The translations under genes were made by a program, and so were the position numbers. The notes under the pieces were generated by a model that was not told the DNA's origin, ran no database searches, and saw nothing but the letters and a program-made list of their open reading frames with translations. DNA of 64,000 nucleotides, from contig JANJXV010000016.1 in the NCBI GenBank assembly GCA_024803745.1, forward strand, positions 45,454,263 to 45,518,262. The letters run 5' to 3'. Shown piece after piece: positions 11,028 to 22,094 of this stretch; within the stretch, counting starts at the first letter, position 1, and each line of letters opens with the position of its first letter. This stretch comes from Megascapheus bottae (taxonomy: Eukaryota > Chordata > Mammalia > Rodentia > Geomyidae).

Positions 11028-12877
11028 AGCTGGCTGCCTCAGTTTTCTTTGCCTTTATTGCATTGATCAGAATTAGGGTTTGCTCTGGATTAAACTTCAG
11101 CTTACGGGAATATTGTGGCTTGGTTTATCTAGGCTATTTTACTGTTATTATTCATGTATTTACTGGACTAGAACTGTTAATTTCCTTTAACAACTTTTCA
11201 TTTGCATTCACAGTTTGTTGCCTTTGAGTTTTAAAGATGTTGCACGTGTAAAAAAAAGTAAGCCATTTTATTTTTAGAAATCTGTCTTGTATTAAAAATG
11301 GAAATAAAGCATTATTATCAGAAGTTAGGCCAATATAAACTGTTCTACCTGATCTGGAGATAGAAGTTTGAAAGTTCTTATTATTTTGGGTTTTGCTTGT
11401 AGTGTACTCCCTTTATTGCCAACATGTTGCCAGCAAAACCGTGCAGGTTTGGAAGATGTTGAAACAGCTCAGAAAAATACGCTAGCTGTGTCTGTACAGT
11501 AATATGGGTGCTCCTGAGGCTAGTTAATTTTTTTTAGCTGGCTCTGTTCAGTTGATGGGTGCTAATGAGGGTCCTGCCATGTGGGACAGGAAGTAACCTG
11601 AGACATCCACAAACTCTTCTTCCTCTTAGGCTTCCGCCACACAGAAAGACTGCTATGGAAATTAGACATTGTACCATAGAGAAAAAAGTATACACTCAAT
11701 AGTTTGTTCTTTTTTCTTTATTGCTTACAAATTTTTAATTTGGAATGCTTGCAGTTTACTTCCTAAATAACAGGCATTATTAAATTTGCGTTAAAATTAT
11801 TAGATATGGTCTTAAGAGAAGACATAATAGATAGGATATATCTCACTGCAAATATATTGTAACAAGTGTTAATGAGTGGTAAATATTTCAGTATGTTTCT
11901 ATTTGTAGATCTTACGGAAGCTAAGGCTGATTTTTGAGATATTCTTAACTTGAGGAAATGATTGGGCTCTAATTTTTTTATGTTGTAGAATCCACTTTCT
12001 TATTTTATTATTTGGCATAAATTGCAATTTGGAGACTTTGAAAAGAAATCCTGAAATCTTTTAAATTTCTTTTTGAAAATTTCTTTGATGTGAGTTAATA
12101 CATTTTCCTGTAGTTTTCCTGGGATTACTAATATATGTTGTTCTCTGATCTGAGTTGATGGTCTTTCTCACGAGATTTACATTTCACTTGTTATCAAAAA
12201 TCACTTTGTCCCAAGGAAAGTGGAGCCAGGAATGGTATTTCCATATGAAGGGAGAAGGGCCTGGGCTATCAAATGCTGGTATTATTCTTGTTTCTAAATA
12301 GCCTCTACACTTTCAGTTAATCTATAAAACGTTTGGGGGTGTAGGAGCATGAGAAAATGCTCATCTTTTAAGAAAACATGAGGACTGTGTTGCTTTGTTT
12401 TGGTAACCAAAGTTACCTGTTACTGAATGCAATAATTGTTCAATTTGAGGGATATGAGAAGGAGCCTGTCTACATAAGGAGAGTTATTTAATTATGACTG
12501 AAATTTTAGAAGATAGAATCTTGGTATATAAAGATGTCTTATTTAATATTAAAGTGATACTTTGATGATAGAGATATTGCTAATTCTAAAATATTTTCAG
12601 AAGTGTAAATGTGCATTATAGTGTTTCTTAGTACTGAAGTTGACAGTGTAAGGCTATGAATATGTAAGTGGGAAAGTATTTTTCTTGATACTTTAGAGAG
12701 TTTAGCATGGGTAGAAATTTTATTAAGTAAAGCTCACAGGTACTTTCTTCTAAGGACTTGACATAGGTTCTCTCTCTTTTTTTTCCCCCCACTATTTTCT
12801 CACATTATTTTGCCTTCAGAAATCTTCCATAACTTTGGAGTTTATGCCCCTTAACACTTTTTTAAGTTTCTAATCTC

Positions 12878-13096
12878 CCCCCCCCCCCCCCGGGCTTGAA
12901 CCTGGGCACTGTCCCTGAGCTCTTCAGCTCAAGGCTAGTGCTCATTTGAGCCACAGTGCCACTTTTATTTTTCTGGTGGTTAATTGGAGATAAGAGTTTC
13001 ATGGACTTTTCTGCCTGGGCTGGCTTTGAACCACAATCCTTAGCTCTCAGCCTCCTGAGTAGCTAGGATTACAGGTGTGAGCCATCCATGCCCGGC
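12878..13096 (-). mobile_element. Chimeric B1/ID SINE with C14 tail
   Basis: The usual T tail is replaced by a C run (12879-12892) directly before gggcttgaacc. Complete to gccatccatgcccggcc. Confidence 0.85.
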
Positions 13097-13261
13097 CAAG
13101 TAGTCTAAAAACTTTGTGGCTACCTCTCCTCTCTACTGGGAAGTATTTTCTGACTATTCAGTAACAGTTTGGGAATAGCCCAGACTTTTCAAACCTCAAG
13201 CCCACTGTGAATGTATTCACTCATTTGGCATAGTAGAATGGAGAAGTGTTCAACTTACATA

Positions 13262-13765
13262 AAGGAAATCTCATTCTAACCAGAATGACCACCGCCAAGA
13301 AGAATGCAAACAGATGTTGGTAAAGATGTGTGTGTGTGGGGGAAGATCCCTCATACACTGTTGATTGAAATGGAAATTAGTACAACTAATGTAGAAGACA
13401 AAAAAACCTGAAAATAGAACTATCCTATGATCCATATATACTGCTGTTTGGCATGTCCCTGAAAGATTGCAAGTCAGGATACAATAAAGGAACCTACACA
13501 TCCAAGTTTATTACAGCAGTAATCATAATAGCCAGGCCATGAAAGCACCCAGATTTCTTCCACCTAAAAAGTGGGTCAAGAAAATGTGATACACATAATC
13601 ATCAGGAAAAATGTCATTTGCAGGGAAGTAGATGGACCTGGAGAAAATGATACTGCGTGAAGTAAGCTAGGCTTATAAGAGTCTAAGGGTGTATATTTTC
13701 TCTCAGGTGTCGATATTAGACCTAAAATATAAACTTACTTCAGGACCATACACTATATATACAGT
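13262..13765 (+). mobile_element. L1 ORF2 3' fragment
   Basis: Plus-strand L1 similar to a widespread ORF2-end pattern: tctcattctaaccagaatg, catacactgttgattg, attacagcagtaatcataat, then tgcagggaagtagatggacc and the tctctcaggtg 3' end region. All frames are broken. Confidence 0.8.
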
Positions 13766-14054
13766 CAAACTAAGTAAAGAATAATAAATGTGCATGTCGA
13801 CAATTAAAGAAAGGTTCAGTGAGGTGAATGTCAACAAACTGAAACATTATATCTTTACGCAAGACTCTTTTCCTATTTTGTTGCTACATTTAAATCTTTT
13901 TAACCAACCTATGTTAAAACTTCACAGATTAGTATTAGATAAGTTGCTGTTGATGTCTTGTAAATGCTAAAATAATACATATTGGCTTTTAGTGTATAGA
14001 ATTAGTTTAAACTTTCTTTTCTTTAAAGCAACAAATATCTTTTGTTTCGTGCAG

Positions 14055-14205
14055 TTGCTGTGATTGGCTGATAAATGTTTGTCAAAGAAAGAAAGAACTG
14101 AAAGCTCGTACAGTATGGCTTGGATGTCCAGAAAAGTGTGAAGAAAAACATCCCAGGAATTCTATAAAAAATCAAAAGTACAATGTATTTACCTTTATAC
14201 CTGGG
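14055..14205 (+). CDS. Atp9b: ATP9B exon 3: cytosolic segment leading to M1
   Basis: The acceptor is tttcgtgcag and the donor is GGG|gtaag. The first base finishes the exon 2/3 serine codon; 50 codons follow and the exon ends in phase 0. The product contains [20 protein letters not shown], then a [13 protein letters not shown] stretch and [12 protein letters not shown]. The RTVW and N-x-KY-x-FTF-PG pattern is the conserved P4-ATPase lead-in to the first membrane segment. A cysteine-rich patch just after the exon 2 junction (CC, C) is shared with the family. Confidence 0.96.
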
Positions 14206-14324
14206 GTAAGACCATTGCATTATTAAAGAATGGTTATTATGTTAGAGCTTGCTAGCTCCCTTTGCCTTACGGGGATACATATGCAGACTCTTGCTTGGTT
14301 ATTGCTAAACAATTCATTTGTGGG

Positions 14325-14532
14325 GTTTTTTGTTTTATTTTGTCAGTCCTGGAACTTGAACTTGGCCTGAGTGCTGTCCCTGAGCTTCTTTGGCTCAAGG
14401 CTAGCACTCTACCACTTTATCCACAGCACCACTTCTGGCTTTTTCTGAATATGTGACACTGAGGAATTAAATTCAGGGCTTCATGCATGCTAGGCAAGCA
14501 CTCTACCTACCACTAAGCCACATTCTTGGCCT
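14325..14532 (-). mobile_element. Dimeric ID SINE
   Basis: Both monomers are present; a small duplication (tacctaccac) sits in the left monomer. It lies 120 nt after exon 3. Confidence 0.87.
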
Positions 14533-14959
14533 CATTTTCATTTTTAATGACATCTCACAAAAATGGACAATTTGATTATTGCCTTCAGTTTTTTAATAAA
14601 CATTTTTGTATTAGTGTCACAATATAAATAGTATAAAAATGAAGAAAAGGCAAATTAAATGATAAAAAAGTCATAATTTCTAAGGACTAGGAATTTGAAG
14701 AGAAAAGCAACAATTTTTGAAGCTTTCAGTGAATAAAATACAGCAATTTTTCTTACACATAAATGACACAGTCACAAACATTTGTTTACATTTCCTTCCT
14801 TGCATTGTATCTCAGGCCTTGTAATCTTGTTAAATCATTAGTTATCTTTAGGTACCATACTAGATTTAAATATTATTGAAGCTTAAATATTTCATTACTT
14901 TTTGTTATTAGTGTTATTTCTGGATTGCATCATAAGACCAAGTCTATTCATTCATTTAT

Positions 14960-15122
14960 TTATTTTTGGTGCTACTTTTGTGGCTTGAACTCAGGACCTC
15001 GATACTGTCCCTGAGATTTTGTGCTCAGGATTAGTACTTTACCACTTGAGTTGCAGCTCCACTTTCAGCTTTTCAGCAGCTAATTGGAGGTATGACTCCC
15101 ATGGACTTTCTTACCTGGGCTG
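14960..15122 (-). mobile_element. Chimeric B1/ID SINE, interrupted by L1
   Basis: The ID half and linker (gctaattggaggtatgac) are present up to cttacctgggctg, where an L1 tail was inserted. The B1 half is not recognisable beyond the L1. Confidence 0.8.
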
Positions 15123-15282
15123 CTTTTTTTTTTTTATAAAATAGATATGATATTCTTTATTCTTTTATTGTAATTAGTAAAAGGGTTACATGATATTTGC
15201 CAGATAAAAGGTGCATTACTTCACATACATTGATACCCTTTCACATGTCTTGGTACCCATTACCCTCCCCCCATGGGCTGCT
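15123..15282 (-). mobile_element. Short L1 3' tail inside a SINE
   Basis: Same L1 3' end as at 54008-54242 (gtaattagtaaaagggttac, catgatatttgccag, tggtacccattaccctcc). The host sequence tgggctgctttttt is repeated on both sides as the duplication. Confidence 0.85.
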
Positions 15283-16660
15283 TTTTTTGAAGGCAAAGGA
15301 AGCTAGTGTTTGAGTACACATTCACACACATGTACACACACACATTTTTTCATGTACAAGATTTTATTTTCTTTTAAAACTAGATACTTAAGAAGGATCT
15401 ATTGAAAGAAAAATCAGCTATCATGTATATTTGATATTTCAGTATCAAATATTGGTATCTTGTAATCCTTTATTCCTATTCTGTTTTGTAAGCAAAGCTC
15501 TTTGATTACATGCAATGAGAGCTTCTCTGTTGTGCATATTTGGATTTAAAAGCCACGCTGACTTTTGATTGGACAGTGGTTATTCTTTGGTTCCTATTCA
15601 CTCACTAGATGCCAAGTGTTTTGTATTGTATGTATGTGTTTATTAAAATACTAATAGCTCCAAAATCAAAAGAGTGATTTTTTGTTGGCATAACAAAATA
15701 TAAATTAACCTTCCAGACAGATAGGTAAATACTCTCCTCTTTAGTAAATAAGTCAGTCTTTCCTCCTTAGGTCTGAATTATTAAATACTCACTGATTGGC
15801 TAAGCAGTATACATTTTCCTGAAGGTCAAAAGTCCATTCAGTGTACAGTAACACGTTGATTACAATGTGTTAGACCCAAAAGTGTAGCTTAGCTTTGATC
15901 AGCGTAAATTCTCACAGTCTGCCTAAGTTGATTATGTCCTGACAATACCTGTTGATGTGTCTATACAACTGCTACCATTTACATAACTTTTTTCTTGGCA
16001 TGTCTCCGAAATTAGACTTTTAACCTAAAATGTGGTATTTTAGAAACATTTGGTAATTACACGGTAGGAATTCTATGCCATTTTTAGCATGAATGGCAAT
16101 TTCTGAATTGCTAATAGATACAATTTATGCTGAGATTTTAGGAAACTGTTGAAGGAGAAGAGAACTTGCTTTCCTGCTGAGATTAATTTATGAACTAATT
16201 CAAAACATTTTTAGGCAGCAGTTGAACATGATTATGATTATGAATATAAGTGTATTACCAGTGTAGCCAAGTTTTTTGTCACACACATAATTGTATTATG
16301 TTGCAAGTAACTTCATTATATAGAAACCATAGAGTCTAGGCACATTAAGCCTAGGATAAATAATTAATCTTTCACTTTGCTCATTTTGAAATTGTCTTGC
16401 TTTCCACCTTACATAATGAATGACAACCAAAGATATTTTGTAAGTTGCATATTTTGAAATTTAAAGTTATGATAGTTGACTCATTTTCCTTAATGATAAT
16501 AGTGTACCATTTGAGTTATTACTGCTTGAAGTTTTCTTCTGTAGAGGTAACTATTTGAGTGGAAAAAAATCTCTCAGTGTTGGAATTTCAAAAATTTTAT
16601 TGATGAAATTTATTTTATATTTGAAAATAATGTTAAAGATCATCTATCAAACGATTATAG

Positions 16661-16868
16661 AGGGCCAGGAGCCTAGCCTAGTGGTAGAGTGCTCACCTAG
16701 CATGTATGAAGCCCTGGTTTCGATTTCTTGCTATCACATGCTCGGAAAAAGCTGGAAGTGGCGTGTGGCTTAAGTGGCAGAACACTAGACTTGTGCAAAA
16801 AAAAGTGTTCAAGGACAGTGCCCAGGCCCTGAGTTCAAGCCCCAGGATTGGCAAAATAAATAAATAGA
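16661..16868 (+). mobile_element. Dimeric ID SINE
   Basis: Plus-strand copy starting gggccaggagcctagcctag with pol III A and B box-like motifs (tagtggtagagtgctc, gtttcgatttc) and ending in an aaataaataaata tail. Confidence 0.88.
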
Positions 16869-16875
16869 CTAGAAT

Positions 16876-17120
16876 TCGAGTGCTGGTTGCTAATGCCTGT
16901 AATGCTAGCTATTAAGAGGCTGAAATCTGGAGGATTGTGGTTTGAAACCAGTCCAGGGAGTAAAAAAGTCTGCAAAACTTTACCTCCAGAATAACCAACA
17001 CACACACAAAAAAAAACAGGAGTAGAGGTGTAACTCATATGATAGAGCTGCAGCTGAACAAGTAAGCTAAGCATCCTGAGAGTTCATACCCTAGCACAGC
17101 AATAACAACAAAAAACAAAA
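16876..17120 (+). mobile_element. Old chimeric B1/ID SINE
   Basis: Diverged copy: gctaatgcctgtaatgctagct in the left half, then an ID-like right half (atgatagagctgcag) and a caacaaaaaac tail. Confidence 0.7.
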
Positions 17121-17171
17121 AAGTACAGTATTTGTAGATTGCTGTCTTCCTGAAAATGATTCTGTTACTTT

Positions 17172-17357
17172 CATTTTTTTTTTTTTTTGGCCAGTCCTTG
17201 GCTTGAACTCAGGGCCTGAGCACTGTCCTTGGACTTTCTCAAGGCTAGAGCTCTACCACTTGAGCCTCAGCACCACTTCTGGCTTTTTTTTCTATGTATG
17301 TGGTACCAAGGAATTGAACCCGGGTCTTTGTGCATGCTAGGCACAAACTCCTGGCCT
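17172..17357 (-). mobile_element. Dimeric ID SINE
   Basis: Well-preserved dimer with T14 tail; part of the left monomer after gcatgctaggca is deleted before actcctggcc. Confidence 0.87.
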
Positions 17358-17495
17358 TACTTTCATATTTTATGTTAATTATTTTTCCATTTTGAGGTAG
17401 ACAGAGGTGGGTTTCTCATGCATTTGCCCATATACTTGTTTGCTTGTTCACTTCATCTTTATAGAGTTCTAATGTCCATGTTAAAAAGTGTGTTA

Positions 17496-17732
17496 TGGGC
17501 CTGGCGTGGTGACTCATGCTTGTAATCCTAGCTACTCATGAAGCTGATATTGAGGATCATGGTTCAAAGCCAGCCCGGGCACTAGAGATTGAGAGACTCC
17601 TGTCTCCAATTAATCACTAGAAAACCAGGAGTGGTGCTGTGGCTCCAAGGGTAAAGAGGTAGCCTTGAGCTGAAGAGTTCAGAGACGGTACCCAGGCCCA
17701 GAGTGCAAACCCCACAACTGACCAAAAAAAAG
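17496..17732 (+). mobile_element. Chimeric B1/ID SINE
   Basis: Complete plus-strand copy starting gggcctggcgtggtgactc. Flanked by aaagtgtgttatg and aaaggtgtgttacg as a target-site duplication. Confidence 0.88.
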
Positions 17733-17739
17733 GTGTGTT

Positions 17740-17984
17740 ACGGCTGGGTGCCAGTGGCTCACGCCTATTATCCTAGCTACTCAGGAAGCTAAGATCTAAG
17801 AATTGCAGTTCAAAGCCAGCCGGGGCAGGCAGTTTGTAAGACTCTTATCTCCTATTAACTACCAGAAAACTAGGAGTGGCACTGTAGAGCACTAGCTTTG
17901 AGCTGAAGAGCTCAGGGACAGCACCTATGCCCAGAGTTCAGGCCCTTCAACCCACACCTCCTCTCTCCCCCCCCAAAAAAAAAG
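17740..17984 (+). mobile_element. Chimeric B1/ID SINE
   Basis: A second copy directly after the previous one, apparently inserted at its 3' duplication; starts ggctgggtgccagtggctc and ends in an A9 tail. Confidence 0.87.
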
Positions 17985-18403
17985 CCAAGAAAAAACAGAG
18001 GGTGTTTTTTGTTTTATTTTGTTTTTTAAATCACTTCATAAATCTGAGGTTGACTAGACTTTCCACTGTAAGAGTTTTGGAATTCATATCTAACATGCAT
18101 TTGGGTACTTCCTGACTTGCTGAATTTAGGAAAACACTATCATTTATGCGCATGCAAACATTTAGATAAATGTGCAAAGTTAGAAATTGTGTTTTTTCTG
18201 TTTGTTTTAAATATTATTTCTGAATAACCCTAATTTTCTTTGTATTTGGGTTAGCTTTGTAAGCCAGTGTCAAAATTAAGTTCACTGTGAATTAGTAGTC
18301 TCCCAGTTTGATGGAAATATTTTCCTACTGTGCAGAATTTAATTGGGTAATATTACAAATCTTTCTTGAAAAGATTGTGTTAATTTTATTCTTTTCTTTT
18401 TAG

Positions 18404-18517
18404 GTTTTGTATGAACAATTCAAGTTTTTCTTGAATCTGTATTTTCTGGTAGTATCCTGCTCACAATTTGTACCAGCATTGAAAATAGGCTACCTCTACA
18501 CCTACTGGGCTCCTCTG
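18404..18517 (+). CDS. Atp9b: ATP9B exon 4: first membrane segment M1
   Basis: The acceptor is ctttttag, the donor is CTG|gtaaaa, and the exon is exactly 38 codons in phase 0. The product starts [16 protein letters not shown] and continues to [38 protein letters not shown] is the first transmembrane helix. The QF-F-N-YF core and the following QFVP motif are typical of P4 ATPases. The last residues (YTYWAPL) begin M2, which continues in exon 5. A run of A follows the donor within the intron. Confidence 0.97.
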
Positions 18518-19493
18518 GTAAAAAAAAAAAAAGACTTAAAATTAAAGTTATAACATTTAATAGTCTTAAGAGTTGAGATTATTAATAGATAAATTGATTA
18601 CTTTTTAAATGTGAAATTGTTGTTTTGTGCCATTGAACTATGTTAAAGAGTACACACCTATCCGATGGGAAGCATATTGGCAGCACATTGCCTAAAGTGC
18701 TCTTGGAGTCTCTAGATTCTCCCAGCTGGAGAAGCTCTGCAGTGTCCTGCTTGGGACTTTCTGCACCTGTCTGACTGATCCTGCTCCCTTTTGTGCCCAT
18801 GTCATAACTTCAGGAGGGCAGGGGTATGGTCAGTTGAATTACTTTTGATAGTGAAGGCTTTGAAGTATGTGACATTATACAGGTGGTTCCAGTTAACAGC
18901 TTAATGTATGAAGTTTTTGAAAGGTTCATGGTATTTACCACTTAGTATATATCTTGATAGCTTTCCTTTGTTTTCAGCTTATCTAGACAATAGAAAACTG
19001 TACTACTTCCTTAGATAATAGAGAAGTGTGGACAGACAACATAGCCAGTAAAATGGTTCTGTTTGGGGAAGAGGTGTGAAGTGTTCAGTTTCCTCTCCAA
19101 GACCTTCAGACTTGGAATGCCTAGGGGTCTCCTCTTGAGTAGACCTCTTCCTCAATTAGAGATTTGCCAGTGAAGTAGGAATGGGGGAAAGACCTTTGTT
19201 CTAGGACAAGTACAGTCTTTACTCATGTAGACCTAATTGTAGGGTAAGGGAAAGTAACTTTAGATGGGATATAAATACAAAGTTACTAGATGAATGAATA
19301 CATTTTAGTGAGCTTGAAATAAGCATTGGTACACAGTTATCTCTGCTTGGCATAGACATGCTCTGGCGTTCATCCACTCTTAGTAGTAATGACCTTTGAG
19401 AGGGTTGTTTGCTAAAATGTATCAAATAGCTTGCAAGTAGAATCAACATTTTTATTTGAGGACTTTAGCCTATTTTCAATAAATGTTTAAATA

Positions 19494-20275
19494 AATGGAT
19501 ATCTACAAGCAAAAGAACAAAGTTGGACCTCTGCCTTATATTGAACACAAAAGTAACAAAATGGCTTGTAGATCTAAATGGAAGAGCCAAGACTATTAAA
19601 CATTCCTAAAAGAAAACAACAGACACCAAAAGCCACAGGGACAATGGGGAAAAAAGGTATCAGATTTTATCAAATTTTACAACTTTTGTGCAGCAGAGAA
19701 CAACATTAAGAAAGTAAAAAGATAAGTCATAATTGGAGAAAATATAAGGTTATATTTATGTTACATGTTGAACAGGTAATTTATCCAAATGAATAAATAA
19801 CTTTTAAAACTTGACAACTTAGTTTAAAAAAGGTAGAGGAAGGATGTTAACAGACATTTACTTAAAGGATAACTTACAAGTGCCTAAAAAAATGACCTGC
19901 ATTCTTGTCATTAGGAAGTGCAATTAAACTCACACAAGATACTACTTCACATTTAGTGGGATTGCTGTCATTAAAGAGAGGGGATGAAGAACCCTCATTC
20001 TTTGCTAGTGTGATTACAAAGTAGTTCATTCACTTTGGAGAAGAGTTTGGCAATTTCTCAAAATACTGATGACAGAGTTTACATGTTATTTAGTCTATGC
20101 AGATCCATTGAGACAGAGTAGATGGTGCAGTCATCGCTAGGGAAAGGGTGGGGTTGGGGTGGAGAATGGGGATATGACGGAGGCTGCTCAATTTTGTGAA
20201 CACTCAAAAAGTGCACTGTATTCTTTTCAGGGGTTTTATGACATGTGAATAAGAAATTAGCAAAGCTGTTATTTA
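19494..20275 (+). mobile_element. L1 ORF2 fragment
   Basis: Plus-strand L1 ORF2 C-terminal region: cagcagagaacaacatta, aatggcttgtagatctaaat and the downstream aggaagtgcaattaaact stretch are typical. Multiple stops; no usable frame. Confidence 0.75.
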
Positions 20276-21869
20276 GGAAAGGATAAATCGCTAAGGAACT
20301 GAATTTAGGTCATACTTAGCTTTACTTTTGGGGAATCCCAGAGTTACTTTAGGATCCTTTCCCCAATAGAGCTTCCAGAAAGAGACCTAATGAGGCACTT
20401 CACAGTTTCCCTGGCGCTGGAGGGTAAAGCAGCCTGGGGCAGGAAGCAGGGTGAGAAATCTGCCTATTCTTCAGAACTGGCAGGGCAGCCTGTGCTTCTG
20501 TGACAGAATATGAGCCTTAGGGAGTGATGGAACATTTCTGAAGAATGATTTTGAGGGAATTGAGGCTGGCTTGTGGGACAGAGAACTAAGGGTGACGCCA
20601 GCCCAAAAGCCTTGCCACAGCGTGGTGAGGCTGAAGTGCTTTGTGGAACACAACCAACGTTTGGAGAAAACGGTATCATTGTAGTTATGGCAGTGGAATA
20701 GGTGGAGATCTTGGCTGCTGATGAACCAAAGCCTGCTGAATGCCTGGGTAGAGTGCCCAAGCATCAGAGAGGCTGTCAGGAGGGTGTCATCCAGGAAGGG
20801 ATGGGAGTAGAGAGGTGGATGAGGGGGTGAACAGTAGCTAATGCACAGAGAACTGGGAAGTCCACCTTTTTAGAAGGTGGGTTGAATTGTGCTGCAGTAC
20901 ATGAAAAACGAGATGAGGTCAAGAGTAATGGAATGCGGGAAAGTTTCCATGGCACAAAATAGAAACTAAGGAAGGAGAATGTGGGGCCTAAGGAAAGCTT
21001 TGTCAGAGGGAGGAAACATAATGTGGAGATGTTTATGATTAGGAAGAGAGGCACATATGGGGAGATGCAGGGCTTAGCCAGGAAGAATATCACCCTCTGA
21101 TAGTTGTAGGCTGTTCCATAGACAAGGAATAATTGATTTCAGAGACTCTAGGAGCCATTCCCCAAGGGTCTGCTTATAGCCATCTGGTTAAATAAAAACT
21201 GGATTCTCAGTGGAAATCCATCCACTCTTCTGATACTCATAATGTATCAAAGCAAGGTTATCAGCTGTAAGAGACCTATTGAAGGTACTTCCTCATTTAA
21301 TCATTGAAAATTCACTTGGAAATATATTCTTGTAATGTGTCAAGAGTTACATTTGCAACCTTTAAAAGAAATAGACACTACTATGTGTTAACTGATGCAT
21401 CAGGTTTCAGAATGGGTTAAAAGTGTATAGAAGTTTTATCTAGAATAGCATTAATCTATTCAGGTGTTTACTTCAAATATAATATGAAAAAGCACTATAT
21501 CTCTGTTATCCAATGTTCTTGTTTGCTTAATGCACTGGGTAAGAAAATTGATCAGCGAGTATTTGTCTTGGAATTGTTTTCTATTCATAAATGCTTTGAT
21601 TCTGTGAGAAATATTTTAATACAGAAAATGCTGGAGATTTTGTCAGTCATTGTGAATTTTGCATCTGAATGCCTTAGTTTTTTAAATAGAATTCATTCAT
21701 TTACTGAATAGTTAAGTATTTTTTGTTGTTATTTGGACTGAAGTACATAAGAATATATGGCAGGAATTTGTTTTTTTTTTTTCTTGGGCATTCTGTTAGA
21801 TATTCTATAAGTTGTAAGACTTTTTTTTTTTTTGGTGGGACTGAGTTTGAACTGAGGACATTTTTTTTT

Positions 21870-22094
21870 TTTCTTTTTGTGGGTCATGGGGCTTGAACTC
21901 TGTCTAGGCCTGGGCACGGTACCTGAGCTCTTCAGCTCAAGGCTACCACCCTACCCCCACTTCCCATTTTCTAGTGATTAATCGGAGATAAGAATTGCAC
22001 GGTGTTTTGTGCCTGGGCTGGCTTTGAACTGTGGTCCTCAGATCTCAGCCTCCCGGGTAGCTAGGCTTATAGACGTGAGCCACTGTGCCTGGCT
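21870..22094 (-). mobile_element. Chimeric B1/ID SINE
   Basis: Complete copy (gtgggtcatggggcttgaa to cgtgagccactgtgcctgg) located at the 3' tail of the large L1. A further decayed ID-like scrap (ggactgagtttgaactgagg) precedes it at 21830. Confidence 0.87.

Larger units (their letters stand above)
6465..14054 (+). other. Atp9b: ATP9B intron 2
   Basis: The 7.59-kb intron contains a dense SINE cluster at 7147-8783, an L1 3' end at 9525-10212 and a second, + strand L1 piece at 13262-13765. A small CpG-rich patch sits at 6890-7035. 8790-9524 and 11300-12877 are AT-rich with nothing assignable. 10992-11025 is a T34 run that may be a poly(A) tail of a minus-strand retrocopy. Confidence 0.9.
14206..18403 (+). 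other. Atp9b: ATP9B intron 3
   Basis: The 4.2-kb intron has SINEs at both ends and one L1-interrupted SINE at 14960-15290. The middle, 15290-16660, is AT-rich unique-looking sequence with nothing I can name. 17985-18403 leads to the exon 4 acceptor and holds no recognisable element. Confidence 0.9.

Noticed and set aside
16661..16760. tRNA-like A and B boxes as a tRNA gene
   Set aside because: They are the pol III promoter of an ID SINE; no cloverleaf or anticodon arm is preserved.
20464..21093. Overlapping minus-strand frames of 97-105 codons
   Set aside because: Two frames overlap, there is no recognisable domain and no splice or promoter signal; base composition explains them.
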